46,810 bases of DNA from Deltaproteobacteria bacterium (lineage in GTDB: Bacteria; Desulfobacterota; Desulfobacteria; Desulfobacterales; QNYZ01). The position numbers were made by a program, and so were the translations under genes. The notes under the pieces are model-generated. The model ran no database searches and was not told the DNA's origin. It was given only the letters and a program-made list of their open reading frames with translations. The DNA is taken from positions 1-46,810 of the forward strand of contig QNYZ01000089.1 of the NCBI GenBank assembly GCA_003973265.1, read 5' to 3'. Shown here piece after piece: positions 16,816 to 26,086 of the stretch (the stretch's first letter is position 1; each line of letters opens with the position of its first letter).

Positions 16816-18468
16816 ATGAAAGAATCGATGATGAACCTGAAAACCTGCGTGGACCCATCCGGGCAGTTCATTTACGGTATCCATCAACCGGGCTTTGAGG
16901 TCCGCAACCTGCGGACATCAGATGAAACCGGCACGCTGGGCATAGATGAAACCGGTGCTGCCGTTGAAAACCGTGCCAGCTTCCCATCCGGAACCGTTGC
17001 CGTGGATCCGGCGGATCGGGTCTTTGAGATTCCCAACGCATTTCCTTTTCGCGGCGCCACGTTTATTGCCAAATCCTGGGCCGATAAAAAAGCGGCGCAC
17101 CCCGAAACGATCCGCCTGCCCGAACCGCCGGCAATGTCCCTGGGCGCTGTCTTGGCTAAATGGGTTCCGGTATCCGAAAATAATGACCATTGTCTGGAAG
17201 AGATGTTTGCCGCATTGCCTGAACCCATCCAGCTCGCCACGGCAGTCAATTCCACCGATCCCGACGACCTGGTCCGGCTGGCAAATCTCTCCTGCCGCTT
17301 GATCTTTAACGCCGACGATGATCATCCCATCGGCCTTGGGTTCAAGACCCTGCCGGATGACCGCCAGAAACCGGATATTATTCACCCGGCCCTGTTCAAG
17401 GCCGTGGCCAACAATCCGTATCTGCCCGATGCATACAAAAAGGCGATGGTGCTCCGCCCGGGAATCCAGGGTCCGAACGAAATCGTCGGCGAATGGCACG
17501 AAAAAGCAGGTGACGGCCATGTGTATGAATACCTGCGGAAAAACAGCTACATCCCCTGGGGGCACTATGCCGCCAATATGGCCGACGATGCGGTCCGCTA
17601 CCGGATCCGGGATCTGACGCTTGCAGATATCGCCGGCATGCGGCACCTGTACTACCAGCGCACCTATGTCCGGATGGCCGATCAGTTGGATGTGGAGGTG
17701 ACCGCTACCGGCCACAGTCTGACCGGCCATGAACTGGAACCGCTCCGACAGGCAGTCCAGCAGGCCCTGTCAAGCAGAAAACCGCCACATCCACCGGTCT
17801 TTAACCGGACCCTGTGGGGCTGGAATTTCGGGTTCGATTACGCGCCCAGCCATTATCGTCTGCATGCCTCCCACCAGCAGGTTCACCAGCAATACGCGCT
17901 TTTGCCCGAGACGGTGGAAACCGGTTTCAACAGCTGTCCGGAATGGTCATCTTACGGGTGCGGTGATCTGGTTGAGACGTTCATTCAAAAATACCGGCAA
18001 GAGACAGGCCAATCGTTTTTCGACTGCTACCTGAAAGCCATCGATACCAATCAGCGGATGGATGGCGACAAAAACCGGCCGGGCAGCCTGATCGTCTACC
18101 AGGACGACCGGGTGCGACTCTTTGTCCCCAAGGCCCAGACATCCCAGTGGGAACTGCAGCTGATAACCCGGATGCCGGTGGGCAACATTCTTGAAGCGGA
18201 TACGGCCACCCGCAATTCCCTGAACCGGGGTATCTACGTGGCCGTCCAGGTTTTGGCCGCCCTGGGCGCGCGCCTGATCACCAGCATCGAATTTCCGAAA
18301 CGGTTTGACGCGCCTGATCTCACCCAGCGGCTGCTCTACGCTTTTCTGCCCCGCCTGCCCTATTCCCCCGGCGCGTTCAGCGAAGCCCAGCTTCGCTGGA
18401 TCAACGGCCACTATCCGGAGGATTTTGCCGACGCATGCCGGAACCAGGTGGCTCAACTTTCCCTTTGA
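16816..18468 (+). CDS. Unrecognised 550-aa protein, possible distant GalT/HIT-superfamily relative
   Basis: I do not recognise a characterised family. The protein appears soluble, with no signal peptide or membrane segment. Two segments recall the two halves of galactose-1-phosphate uridylyltransferase. The first is a His/Gln-rich HASHQQVHQQ at residues 350-359 followed by a short LLP, in the place of the GalT HPH-Q motif. The second is LFVPKAQTSQWELQL at 435-449, like the GalT pattern of VP, W and E residues before a Pro-Lys pair. The exact catalytic HPHxQ is not present, so activity is uncertain. ATGs at 16828 and 16831 are alternative starts. The base composition resembles the neighbours. 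The GalT link is inference. Confidence 0.8.
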   Translation: MKESMMNLKTCVDPSGQFIYGIHQPGFEVRNLRTSDETGTLGIDETGAAVENRASFPSGTVAVDPADRVFEIPNAFPFRGATFIAKSWADKKAAHPETIRLPEPPAMSLGAVLAKWVPVSENNDHCLEEMFAALPEPIQLATAVNSTDPDDLVRLANLSCRLIFNADDDHPIGLGFKTLPDDRQKPDIIHPALFKAVANNPYLPDAYKKAMVLRPGIQGPNEIVGEWHEKAGDGHVYEYLRKNSYIPWGHYAANMADDAVRYRIRDLTLADIAGMRHLYYQRTYVRMADQLDVEVTATGHSLTGHELEPLRQAVQQALSSRKPPHPPVFNRTLWGWNFGFDYAPSHYRLHASHQQVHQQYALLPETVETGFNSCPEWSSYGCGDLVETFIQKYRQETGQSFFDCYLKAIDTNQRMDGDKNRPGSLIVYQDDRVRLFVPKAQTSQWELQLITRMPVGNILEADTATRNSLNRGIYVAVQVLAALGARLITSIEFPKRFDAPDLTQRLLYAFLPRLPYSPGAFSEAQLRWINGHYPEDFADACRNQVAQLSL

Positions 18469-18554
18469 CAAAATCGGCTAAACTATTCATTAAGACAGAT
18501 CGTTTGCCGATGTGAATCGATTATTTAGTGGCCCTTAAAGAAACCTTCTAAATG

Positions 18555-18585
18555 GAGACGGCTATTCAAGCCATTTGATCGTCTC
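18555..18585 (+). other. Nested hairpin upstream of the AEC transporter
   Basis: GAGACG (18555-18560) pairs with CGTCTC (18580-18585), and an inner GGCT/AGCC pair sits inside. The structure ends just before the Shine-Dalgarno-like AAAGGA. It could be a leader structure or a weak terminator of the upstream gene; there is no T-run. Confidence 0.4.
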
Positions 18586-18613
18586 TCGTGAAAGGAAAAG
18601 CACGTCTATACTG

Positions 18614-19504
18614 ATGATACTGACCGAATCATTTTTAATCCTTTTACCCCTGATCCTGCTCGTGGCGGGGGGCTATTTTTTTTCGCGCATATTTTCAATC
18701 AGCGAGGATACCCTGGTCCGGTGCGTCACCGATTTTTTCATGCCCCTTCTGGTATTTCATGCCCTGGTAACATCGGATATCAACCTGACGGATACCTTGA
18801 AGATCGGCGCGGCCGCCAGCTTTATCGTCCTTTCCCTGCTGGTCCTTTCCGCACTCTACTGCCGGTGGTTCCGGCTGGACTTTAAAGCCTTTGCCCCACC
18901 GATTATTTTTATGAACTCCGGTTTTCTGGGGATTCCACTGATGGAGCTGTGGGGCGGCTTTACGGCCATGAACCTGACTGTCATCTACGACCAGGTTCAG
19001 AATTTTTATATTTTTACCATCGGTATCATCATTGTCAGCGCCGGGTTTTCCCTGAAAGGACTGCTTGAAATGGTCAAGTCTCCCCTGCTCTGGGCCATTG
19101 TCCTGGGGTTTGGCGGAAAATACCTTGGCGTTCCCATTCCATCACCTCTGCTTCGTGCCATCCACTATTGCGGGGCCGGGGCGCCCGCGCTGGCCACCTT
19201 TGCCCTGGGGTGTTCTCTGACCCGGCACGGTCTCAAACCTGACCGCCACCTGGCAGCCGGGCTGGTGCTGCGATTCGTCTTCGGATTTGCAACCGGCCTG
19301 ATCGCCGTTTTCTTGCTGGATATTACGGGAACGGCCCGAACCGTTGTTCTGGTGGCCTCTTCCCTGCCGTCGGCGGTTTTTTCGGTGGTTTTGCCCCTCC
19401 GGTATGGGGTGAATTCAACGTTTGCGGCCGGCATGGTTCTTTTATCAACGGCCCTGGGAGTCCTGACAATACCGCTTGCTATTTATTTAAGCAGCATCTT
19501 GTAA
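18614..19504 (+). CDS. AEC-family transporter (auxin efflux carrier type)
   Basis: This is an inner-membrane secondary carrier, 296 residues with 8-10 hydrophobic segments. The family pattern is visible in the early ITLIG-like region, the FMNSGFLGIPLMELWGG segment at about residues 98-112 and the late PSAVFSVVLPLRYG segment near 257. AEC carriers often move malate, malonate or other organic anions; the substrate here is unknown. The ATG at 18614 is preferred. An in-frame TTG at 18575 would sit inside a hairpin. Confidence 0.85.
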   Translation: MILTESFLILLPLILLVAGGYFFSRIFSISEDTLVRCVTDFFMPLLVFHALVTSDINLTDTLKIGAAASFIVLSLLVLSALYCRWFRLDFKAFAPPIIFMNSGFLGIPLMELWGGFTAMNLTVIYDQVQNFYIFTIGIIIVSAGFSLKGLLEMVKSPLLWAIVLGFGGKYLGVPIPSPLLRAIHYCGAGAPALATFALGCSLTRHGLKPDRHLAAGLVLRFVFGFATGLIAVFLLDITGTARTVVLVASSLPSAVFSVVLPLRYGVNSTFAAGMVLLSTALGVLTIPLAIYLSSIL

Positions 19505-19679
19505 CCGGTATTGTCCCCACGGCCTTCCTTTTACAAGATCCCGTACCGGCCGGCAGACGGGGAATGGAAACCTTGTTTTTTAATCGATTGAATTGTAAGA
19601 GAATATTTTTGATAAAAAGGGCCGTACGGGCATGATCCGTCTGGGAAAACCCCTTTGCTGTCTATAAAAGAGAGAACCC

Positions 19680-20738
19680 ATGAAACTTGATGAAATTCGT
19701 AAAAACATTGATAAAATCGACCGGGAACTGCTGGTGCTGCTCCAGGAACGGATGGGGTTGTCACTGCGAACAAAGAAATTTAAAACAAAGGTAACCGATC
19801 CCAGGCGGGAAGAAGATGTGTTGTCCCGGATCGATCGTATGAGCCTCGACCTGGTGGAACGCGCCTTTACCCGGCAACTGTTGAAAACGATTATCGAGGA
19901 GGGAAAACGGCTCCAGAAAAAAGATCGGGCCCTGGTGGCCTTTCAGGGCGAACACGGTGCCTTCAGCGAACTGGCCGCCCGCCAGCTGGTTCCGGACGGG
20001 GCCTATATTCCCTGTCTTGAATTCATCGACGTGTTTCGGGGGGTGGAACAGGGTGAGCTGGATATCGGCGTCGTCCCCGTGGAGAACTCCCTGGAAGGGG
20101 CCGTAACCCCGGTTAACGATCTGCTGACCACCACTTCGCTGCACGTCACCGGAGAGGCCATTGTCACGGTCAATCATTGCCTGCTGGCCCCTTCCCCTAC
20201 TCGTCTTGAGGATATCCGTATCGTTTACTCTCACCCCCAGGCCCTGGCCCAGTGCCGCAATTTTCTGACCCGCCACCACATAGAGCCGCGGCCCTATTAC
20301 GATACGGCAGGGGCCGCCAAGATGCTGGCCAGGGAAAACCCCAGGGTCACCGCCGCCATTGCCAGCGACCTGTGTGCCGATTTATACGATCTGAACGTCC
20401 TTGAAAAGGGAATCCAGGATGGCCCGGCCAACTCCACCCGCTTTCTTCTGATGTCGACCCGGCCATGCGAAGTTCCCGGCAATAAGACCTCGGTCATTTT
20501 TGTTACCCCTCACCTGGCCGGCCGGCTCTATACGGTCCTCGGCCTGTTTGCCGAAGCCAAGATCAACCTCACCCGGATTGCATCCATGCCGTTACGATCG
20601 GACCCGGGTAACTATTGTTTCTTTCTCGATTTTGAAGGGACGCAAAGTGACGCAACGGTACAACAGGTTTTAAAGCAGATGGCGGAGCTGACCATTTCTC
20701 TTAAAAACCTTGGAAGCTATCCGGCGGCCAACCGATAA
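19680..20738 (+). CDS. pheA: Chorismate mutase-prephenate dehydratase
   Basis: This bifunctional enzyme converts chorismate to prephenate and then to phenylpyruvate in phenylalanine synthesis. An AroQ chorismate mutase helix bundle covers about residues 1-85 (IRKNIDKIDREL, then DPRREEDVL). The dehydratase domain spans about 87-265, with GEHGAFSELA, PVENSLEGAV, the IVYSHPQALAQC segment and the catalytic NSTRF motif. A C-terminal ACT domain follows. Its usual phenylalanine-binding ESRP motif reads ASMP, and the GALV-like position reads GRLY, so allosteric control may differ. The 352-residue length is typical. The start is preceded by AGAGAGAA. Confidence 0.94.
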   Translation: MKLDEIRKNIDKIDRELLVLLQERMGLSLRTKKFKTKVTDPRREEDVLSRIDRMSLDLVERAFTRQLLKTIIEEGKRLQKKDRALVAFQGEHGAFSELAARQLVPDGAYIPCLEFIDVFRGVEQGELDIGVVPVENSLEGAVTPVNDLLTTTSLHVTGEAIVTVNHCLLAPSPTRLEDIRIVYSHPQALAQCRNFLTRHHIEPRPYYDTAGAAKMLARENPRVTAAIASDLCADLYDLNVLEKGIQDGPANSTRFLLMSTRPCEVPGNKTSVIFVTPHLAGRLYTVLGLFAEAKINLTRIASMPLRSDPGNYCFFLDFEGTQSDATVQQVLKQMAELTISLKNLGSYPAANR

Positions 20739-20762
20739 AACAATTGTTCCTGCCCGCATTGG

Positions 20763-20779
20763 CCGGGGAAACTCCCCGG
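20763..20779. other. Hairpin between convergent pheA and O-antigen ligase gene
   Basis: A perfect 7-bp stem (CCGGGGA / TCCCCGG) closes an AAC loop in the 78-bp convergent gap. It could end transcription from both sides, but there is no T-run on either strand. Confidence 0.45.
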
Positions 20780-20816
20780 AGAAAGGCAAAGCGGTCTCGG
20801 AATTGGCGGCGAGCGC

Positions 20817-22100
20817 TTATTCCACGGTCTGTTTCGGCCCCGTTTTTCCATTGGAACCGGATTCATCACGCCGTGATAATGTCAACACCAGCGATAACAT
20901 GATCACATAAAACGCCACAAACAGGTTGCGGCCGAAAATAGTCTCGGTCAATCCAAAATGGATATAGCCGACCGCCAGGATAAGCCCGGCAAAAGCAGTG
21001 GCCGGCGGATGGGGCCATGCTTTCCAGGCGCGATGGATAAAAATGCCCACCGGTAAAAAAAGAATGGACAACAGCACGGCCACACCCACCACGCCGCTGT
21101 CCACCAGGACGGCCAGGTAGATATTGTGCGGCTGACTGTAATAGACATCCGCAGAATAGGGCAGCTTACCGGCTTTGGACATGGCCAGAATCGTTGGCTT
21201 GTAATTTCCCGGTCCGATACCGAAAATCGGATGTTTTCTGGCAATCTGCAGGCAGGCTTTCCATGACGCAAGCCGCAGCCCCACGCTGTTTTCAATCGTC
21301 ACATCTCCTCGTGAATACTTCTGGAGGTCATTTTGGGCCAGATGAAACCGCTGGGCCACACCGGTTTCAGGAATCATGTAGGCCAGGAATAGCGCCAGGC
21401 AGAACGTGCTGATAATTAATGCCAGTTCCATGCGCTTCAGGTTCTTCCCCAGGTGAAACAAGGTGATGCCGAAAAAAGCGATTGTGGCCATCCAGGCACC
21501 CCGGCTGCCGCTCAGAATACTTGAGATCGTCCCCAGGAAAAAGCCGGCCAGCGGGACAATAACCAGCCATGGATGGTATGTCCGGAAAAAACGATATCCC
21601 TGAATCGCCATGAACGCCATGGTCAGGGAGAGGCATCCAAACATAATGGGGTTATACGCCCCCCGGACCCGGTAATGAATATCAATCCAGCCGAAATCGA
21701 CCAGCGAATAACATCCGACCAGAACAGCGCCCAGTGAAACGCCCCACCAAAAAACCCGCTCGGGTATCTCAACCTTGCGAAAAAGAAACAGAACCGGGAT
21801 AAACGTTAACAGGTAGGCTTCTTTCTCAAAATGTTTTCCCCGCACTTCCGGAAGGACGCCGCTGAAGGTATTGATAACCGCCGATACCAGATAGACCGTA
21901 AGGTAGGCGGCAAATGCCGCCATCAGCCATTTTTCGGCCCGGGAAAACGCTGGCCGGGGGGGATGAAAAACAGCGGCCAGCCCGATCGCTGCCAGCAGGA
22001 TCAGCGGGCCGCTGCCCATGCTTTTGAACAGGTTGGCCAATCCCGGAAAAAGAATCAAGATCGTAAAGAGAAATCCCCGCATGTATTTATGCTGGATCAT
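20817..22100 (-). CDS. O-antigen ligase/polymerase (WaaL/Wzy_C family)
   Basis: This inner-membrane protein, 427 residues with about 10-12 hydrophobic segments, belongs to the O-antigen ligase family that joins undecaprenyl-linked glycan to lipid A-core. The Wzy_C periplasmic loop features are visible: SGSRGAWMA near residue 198, the HPIFGIGPGNY segment near 288 and HNIYLAVLVDSG near 320. The ATG overlaps the stop of the GT9 gene by 4 bases, so the two are coupled. Its position after a heptosyltransferase and a YejM-like protein supports a role in LPS assembly. Confidence 0.87.
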   Translation of the reverse strand: MIQHKYMRGFLFTILILFPGLANLFKSMGSGPLILLAAIGLAAVFHPPRPAFSRAEKWLMAAFAAYLTVYLVSAVINTFSGVLPEVRGKHFEKEAYLLTFIPVLFLFRKVEIPERVFWWGVSLGAVLVGCYSLVDFGWIDIHYRVRGAYNPIMFGCLSLTMAFMAIQGYRFFRTYHPWLVIVPLAGFFLGTISSILSGSRGAWMATIAFFGITLFHLGKNLKRMELALIISTFCLALFLAYMIPETGVAQRFHLAQNDLQKYSRGDVTIENSVGLRLASWKACLQIARKHPIFGIGPGNYKPTILAMSKAGKLPYSADVYYSQPHNIYLAVLVDSGVVGVAVLLSILFLPVGIFIHRAWKAWPHPPATAFAGLILAVGYIHFGLTETIFGRNLFVAFYVIMLSLVLTLSRRDESGSNGKTGPKQTVE

Positions 22101-23179
22101 TTAACACTATTCCTCTCGCTGAAGACATTCTCCAGTTTATTGCGGACCGCTTCAAAGGTAACCAGCGAAATGGCGCCCGGATCCCGCACCCGCTTTCCCC
22201 AGGAGACCCCGTTGACCGATTTACCCAGTATGTGACGGACGGCCTCGGGATATGCGTTAACCACCCAGTTTCGATGCAGATACGGCCCGGTGCGCAGCGG
22301 ATTGCTGCTGGCATACAATCCCACCGGCGGTACCCCCGCCGCATTGGCCAGATGCACCGGCCCGGAATCCGGCGACACCACGGCCATGGATCCTTCGATA
22401 ATGGCCAGTAACTGCTTGATGTCCGTCCGGCCGATCAGGTTCACCGGCGGATGCGCGGCCGAATTGACCACCCGATCCCCCATATCGACTTCCATATCCG
22501 TGGGGCCTCCGGTCAACACGGTTTTCACACCGTACTGCCCGGCGGCAAAATCGATTAACCGCGCATATTGCCGGGCCGGCCAGTTGCGCCAGTTTCGGAA
22601 GCGATCACTGCTGCACGGACTGATCACCATGTATTTACATCCCGCCGGCTCAATTAACTGCCGGGCAGATCTGCGGGCCGCTTCCGGGATGGGAATATCC
22701 CACCTCAACTCCCGCTGATCCAGGCCCATGGCCTCTAAAAACGAAAAAAAACCATCCACCACATGGGGATGATTCAGGTCCCGGGTTGTGGCCCCGGTAA
22801 ACAGCCATTGAAAATCTTTGGCCATCCGGCGGTGAAATCCCAGCCGCATGTCTGCCGGAATCGCCAGGGAGACCATGCTGGCCCGCAGGGCCGCCTGCAT
22901 GTGCAGCAACACCGAAAACCGCCGCCCGGCCAGTTTTTTTCTTAGCTGCAAAATCCCTTTCAGTCCAGACTTTTTATCGTAAACCAGAAATTCCACACCG
23001 TCGATATCCCCCAGCAGCCGGGACTCCAGCCGGCCGATGATCCAGGTGATCCGGGTCTCCGGCCAGTATTTCTGCAGGGTTCGAACCACCGGGACCAGGT
23101 TGCAGACATCACCGAGGGCCGACAATCTCAATATACAGACACTCGCGGGCGGTGTGTTAAATGGCAGATCTTTTTTCAT
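22097..23179 (-). CDS. Glycosyltransferase family 9 (heptosyltransferase-like)
   Basis: GT9 enzymes transfer ADP-heptose to the LPS inner core. The N-terminal acceptor region RLSALGDVCNLVPVVRTL is at about residues 18-35, and the C-terminal nucleotide-sugar site reads SPDSGPVHLANAAGVPPVGLY near 270-290. A KDLQWLFTGA-like variant lies between them. The 360-residue length is typical of WaaC/WaaF/WaaQ relatives; which core position it serves cannot be told. It lies 20 bases downstream of the YejM-like gene and overlaps the ligase gene start. Confidence 0.9.
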   Translation of the reverse strand: MKKDLPFNTPPASVCILRLSALGDVCNLVPVVRTLQKYWPETRITWIIGRLESRLLGDIDGVEFLVYDKKSGLKGILQLRKKLAGRRFSVLLHMQAALRASMVSLAIPADMRLGFHRRMAKDFQWLFTGATTRDLNHPHVVDGFFSFLEAMGLDQRELRWDIPIPEAARRSARQLIEPAGCKYMVISPCSSDRFRNWRNWPARQYARLIDFAAGQYGVKTVLTGGPTDMEVDMGDRVVNSAAHPPVNLIGRTDIKQLLAIIEGSMAVVSPDSGPVHLANAAGVPPVGLYASSNPLRTGPYLHRNWVVNAYPEAVRHILGKSVNGVSWGKRVRDPGAISLVTFEAVRNKLENVFSERNSVK

Positions 23180-23199
23180 GTGTTGTCATTTTCAGCGTG

Positions 23200-25092
23200 T
23201 TACGGTGACGGCGGCCGATAAAACCGGGCCGCCTGGTCCATGGCCTGTTTAACCACCTTGAAATGCAACCTGGCGCCGTTGATAACCCCGTTGGTTAAAT
23301 CGAATATTTCGTAATTTCCCGTGGAATAGGCCATGGTGATCCGGTCGGCCTCCCGAATCGCATAATTAAAATACCCGCCCACGACCAGCCAGTCCCGGCC
23401 CCTGGGGTCCAGCAGGTACCGGCCGTCACTGTAATCTGATACAGGGTTCTGGCATCCGAAGAGATCGGTCATCAGGGTCGGAACCATATCGAGATGGCTG
23501 GTGGTATGGGTATAGTTTCCCGGCTTTCTGCCCGGCCAGTAAACCACCAGAGGCACCCGTATTTGAAAATCAGTGTAATTGCCGCCATGTCCCCAGAAAT
23601 TACGGTGGTTATCATTAAACTCCTGCCCGTGATCGCCGGTGAAAACAACAATCGTGCTGTCGAGCAGATGATGTTCTTCCAGATCCGACAACACCTGCCC
23701 GATCAGCGAGTCAATATAGTGGAGTGCTACTTTATACCGGTTAAAAAACGGCACCGGATCAAGGTCCTTGTTCAGGGCCAGATAATTGACCTGCTTCCAC
23801 ATGGGTTTAAAAACAACCGGGTAATTCGGCGGGACGCTGTAAGTGTGTGCGGCATCAAAAAAAAGGAACCCGAAAAAAGGTCGATTCGGATCCCGGTTCT
23901 GGATCCATTTCAACCAGTCCGCCGTAGCGCTCTGGTCCCGCTTCCAGGCACGGTTGCCCGTTGAAAATGATCGCAGATTCTCAATATCGTTAAATACGGT
24001 CCGGTTGAACGGCGGGGTCGTCAACTTGGCGCTGGCGAAAATACCCATCTGGTATCGCCGGTTTAAGAATTCACGGATAAGGACCGGCCCGATCTGCTCA
24101 TTGGACATGACATCCCAGTGGACCCCCGGCAATCCGTAAAATAATGAGAAAATTCCGATACGGGTGCCATTACCGCCGCTTAAATGATGATTGAACCGCC
24201 AGACGGGGTGCCGGGAGATAAACTGGTGAATATGCGGCGTAACCGCCGGGGTCAGCATATCAAACCTCCAGGAATCAATCGTGATAAATAGAATGTTCAG
24301 CTTTCTCCCGGCCGGGGCGAATTTGAGCGGCTTCAACGGATAGTGGATACTTTGCCTGGAAGTCGTTTTGAATTTCAGTTTACGCCGCGCCCGGTTTTCA
24401 GCCAGGTTGACCAGGCCGTATTTTTGCAGCAGATGTTTGGCGGTCAACGGGTAGTAAAGGGGAAAAAACCGCCCCATGGCCGTAACGGGCCGATAATAAC
24501 TGGCATCTGCCCAGGCATGAATCATGTGGCCGGCCAGCAGAAAGAAAAGCCCGGTCACAACGATGACGGTACCTCTCAGGCGTCGCGTCCGCTGGACAAT
24601 AACACGCCAGACACCCCAGGCAATGCCGATCTGAAGGACCAGAACCCCCGCCATGCATAGAAAAGCGATCAAATAATTCTGCCACGCCAGGTCAAAGATC
24701 TCTTTTCCGCCGCCAATGACCAGGTCCAGCATGACCTTGTTCAAATGAACACGAAATTGAGAATAGACTACATAATCGAGAAGCAGCGCGGCAATGCCGA
24801 CGATGGCCGCTAAAACACCGGCACTCCATACCAGGCGGCGGACGGGCCAGAGCAGAATAATCGGAAACAGCACGATGAAAGAGAATCCATAGGCCAGGAA
24901 AAGCGAATGACCGACCAGGATGGTCGCCGCATAAATGAAAGGCAGCACGCCATCAATCGGCCCGGCAAACTGAAAATATCGGCCGACGACCACACCAACC
25001 AGGCAGGCATTGAAAAAGGTAAACCAGCCGGCCCATCGAAACAGCCTTCTGCGGGCCGAAAGGTGCGGATGTAAACGTTGATCCGGATTCAT
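23200..25092 (-). CDS. YejM/PbgA-like membrane sulfatase-fold protein with intact metal site
   Basis: The protein has an N-terminal five-helix membrane domain (about residues 20-190) and a periplasmic alkaline phosphatase/sulfatase-fold domain (about 265-600). Similarity to E. coli YejM (PbgA/LapC), the LPS sensor that controls LpxC degradation, is visible across the whole length: the RWAGWFTFFN opening, IHAWADASYYRPVT and LSGGNGTRIGIFSLFYG. Unlike E. coli YejM, whose metal residues are lost, this copy keeps a metal-type aspartate (D273), the T310 nucleophile position and GDHGQEF (D487, H488), plus a downstream HGG. It could therefore be an active phosphoethanolamine- or glycerophosphate-type transferase or a hydrolase. 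An in-frame TTG at 25107 is an alternative start. Confidence 0.85.
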   Translation of the reverse strand: MNPDQRLHPHLSARRRLFRWAGWFTFFNACLVGVVVGRYFQFAGPIDGVLPFIYAATILVGHSLFLAYGFSFIVLFPIILLWPVRRLVWSAGVLAAIVGIAALLLDYVVYSQFRVHLNKVMLDLVIGGGKEIFDLAWQNYLIAFLCMAGVLVLQIGIAWGVWRVIVQRTRRLRGTVIVVTGLFFLLAGHMIHAWADASYYRPVTAMGRFFPLYYPLTAKHLLQKYGLVNLAENRARRKLKFKTTSRQSIHYPLKPLKFAPAGRKLNILFITIDSWRFDMLTPAVTPHIHQFISRHPVWRFNHHLSGGNGTRIGIFSLFYGLPGVHWDVMSNEQIGPVLIREFLNRRYQMGIFASAKLTTPPFNRTVFNDIENLRSFSTGNRAWKRDQSATADWLKWIQNRDPNRPFFGFLFFDAAHTYSVPPNYPVVFKPMWKQVNYLALNKDLDPVPFFNRYKVALHYIDSLIGQVLSDLEEHHLLDSTIVVFTGDHGQEFNDNHRNFWGHGGNYTDFQIRVPLVVYWPGRKPGNYTHTTSHLDMVPTLMTDLFGCQNPVSDYSDGRYLLDPRGRDWLVVGGYFNYAIREADRITMAYSTGNYEIFDLTNGVINGARLHFKVVKQAMDQAARFYRPPSP

Positions 25093-25321
25093 AAAAAAGG
25101 GTGCCAATCCAGCATGATGAAAATCAGTTTATGATACAACGAAATCAAAACGATATGGGATGTTAAAAAACAAAATTTTCACCCCGTGTGCACTCAATTC
25201 CAGGGCAAAAAAGCCAGCGTTGTTCTGCGCTTTTCTTGCCGTTTAATGATAACAGCATAAATCGATGTTGAGCAACCCCCACCAGACGTGGTAAGGGTAA
25301 GGCAAAAACAGTGATACAAGA

Positions 25322-26086
25322 ATGGAAAAATCAATGCAATCTCATTATGTGGGGACGGCGGTCATCATGGCCGGCGGGCTCGGCCTTCGGATCAATCAAC
25401 ACATCGATAACAAGCCCAAGGGGTTTATCGATATTGATGGCGTCACCTTAATTGAGCGCTCCATCAATATCATGAAAAAACACGGCATCCGGCGATTTAT
25501 TATCGGCACCGGGTATCAGTCGCCATACTATGAAAAACTGGCGGAGAAAATCCCCCACATTCTTTTGAAAAAAAACCCGATTTATGCCCGGACCAGCAGT
25601 TTTTATACCCTCTTTAACCTGCGGGAGCTGATTACGGAGGATTTTTTGCTCCTCGAATCCGACCTGCTTTTTGAAGAAAAAGCGATTCAATACCTGCAGC
25701 AGCACAATGAAAAAAATGTGGTTCTGGCCAGCGGCCGCACTCACTCACGCGACGAAGTCTATATTGAAACCGACGATCGGGGCATACTGGTTAAAATGTC
25801 CAAAGACCGGGAAATCCTGGGCCGGGTCGATGGAGAACTGGTCGGGATCACCCGGCTTTCCCTGCAGAGATTTCAGCAGATCTGCGCCGCATACCAGGCG
25901 GACGAATCCACGGCCGAAAAAATCGACTATGAAACCGCACTGACCACGATTTCAGCCACACATCCCATCCGGGTGGACAGGATTGAAGACCTGATCTGGA
26001 CTGAAATCGATATGGTCTCGCACCTGGACCGGGCAAAGAACACGATTTATCCCCGTATCAAACAAAAGGAAACCGGCCGTACCTGA
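25322..26086 (+). CDS. LicC-like CTP/NTP nucleotidyltransferase
   Basis: This is a GT-A fold nucleotidyltransferase of 254 residues. The nucleotide-binding opening IMAGGLGLRINQHIDNKPKG is at about 15-34, the acidic metal motif ESD at 112-114 and a late EID at 228-230. The pattern is closer to LicC (CTP:phosphocholine cytidylyltransferase) and the related 2-aminoethylphosphonate cytidylyltransferases than to sugar-1-phosphate enzymes, notably TSSFYTLF in the acceptor position. The gene faces and converges on a minus-strand run of CDP-alcohol phosphotransferase-like genes, which suggests that it makes their activated donor. The Shine-Dalgarno is weak. The substrate is undetermined. Confidence 0.8.
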   Translation: MEKSMQSHYVGTAVIMAGGLGLRINQHIDNKPKGFIDIDGVTLIERSINIMKKHGIRRFIIGTGYQSPYYEKLAEKIPHILLKKNPIYARTSSFYTLFNLRELITEDFLLLESDLLFEEKAIQYLQQHNEKNVVLASGRTHSRDEVYIETDDRGILVKMSKDREILGRVDGELVGITRLSLQRFQQICAAYQADESTAEKIDYETALTTISATHPIRVDRIEDLIWTEIDMVSHLDRAKNTIYPRIKQKETGRT

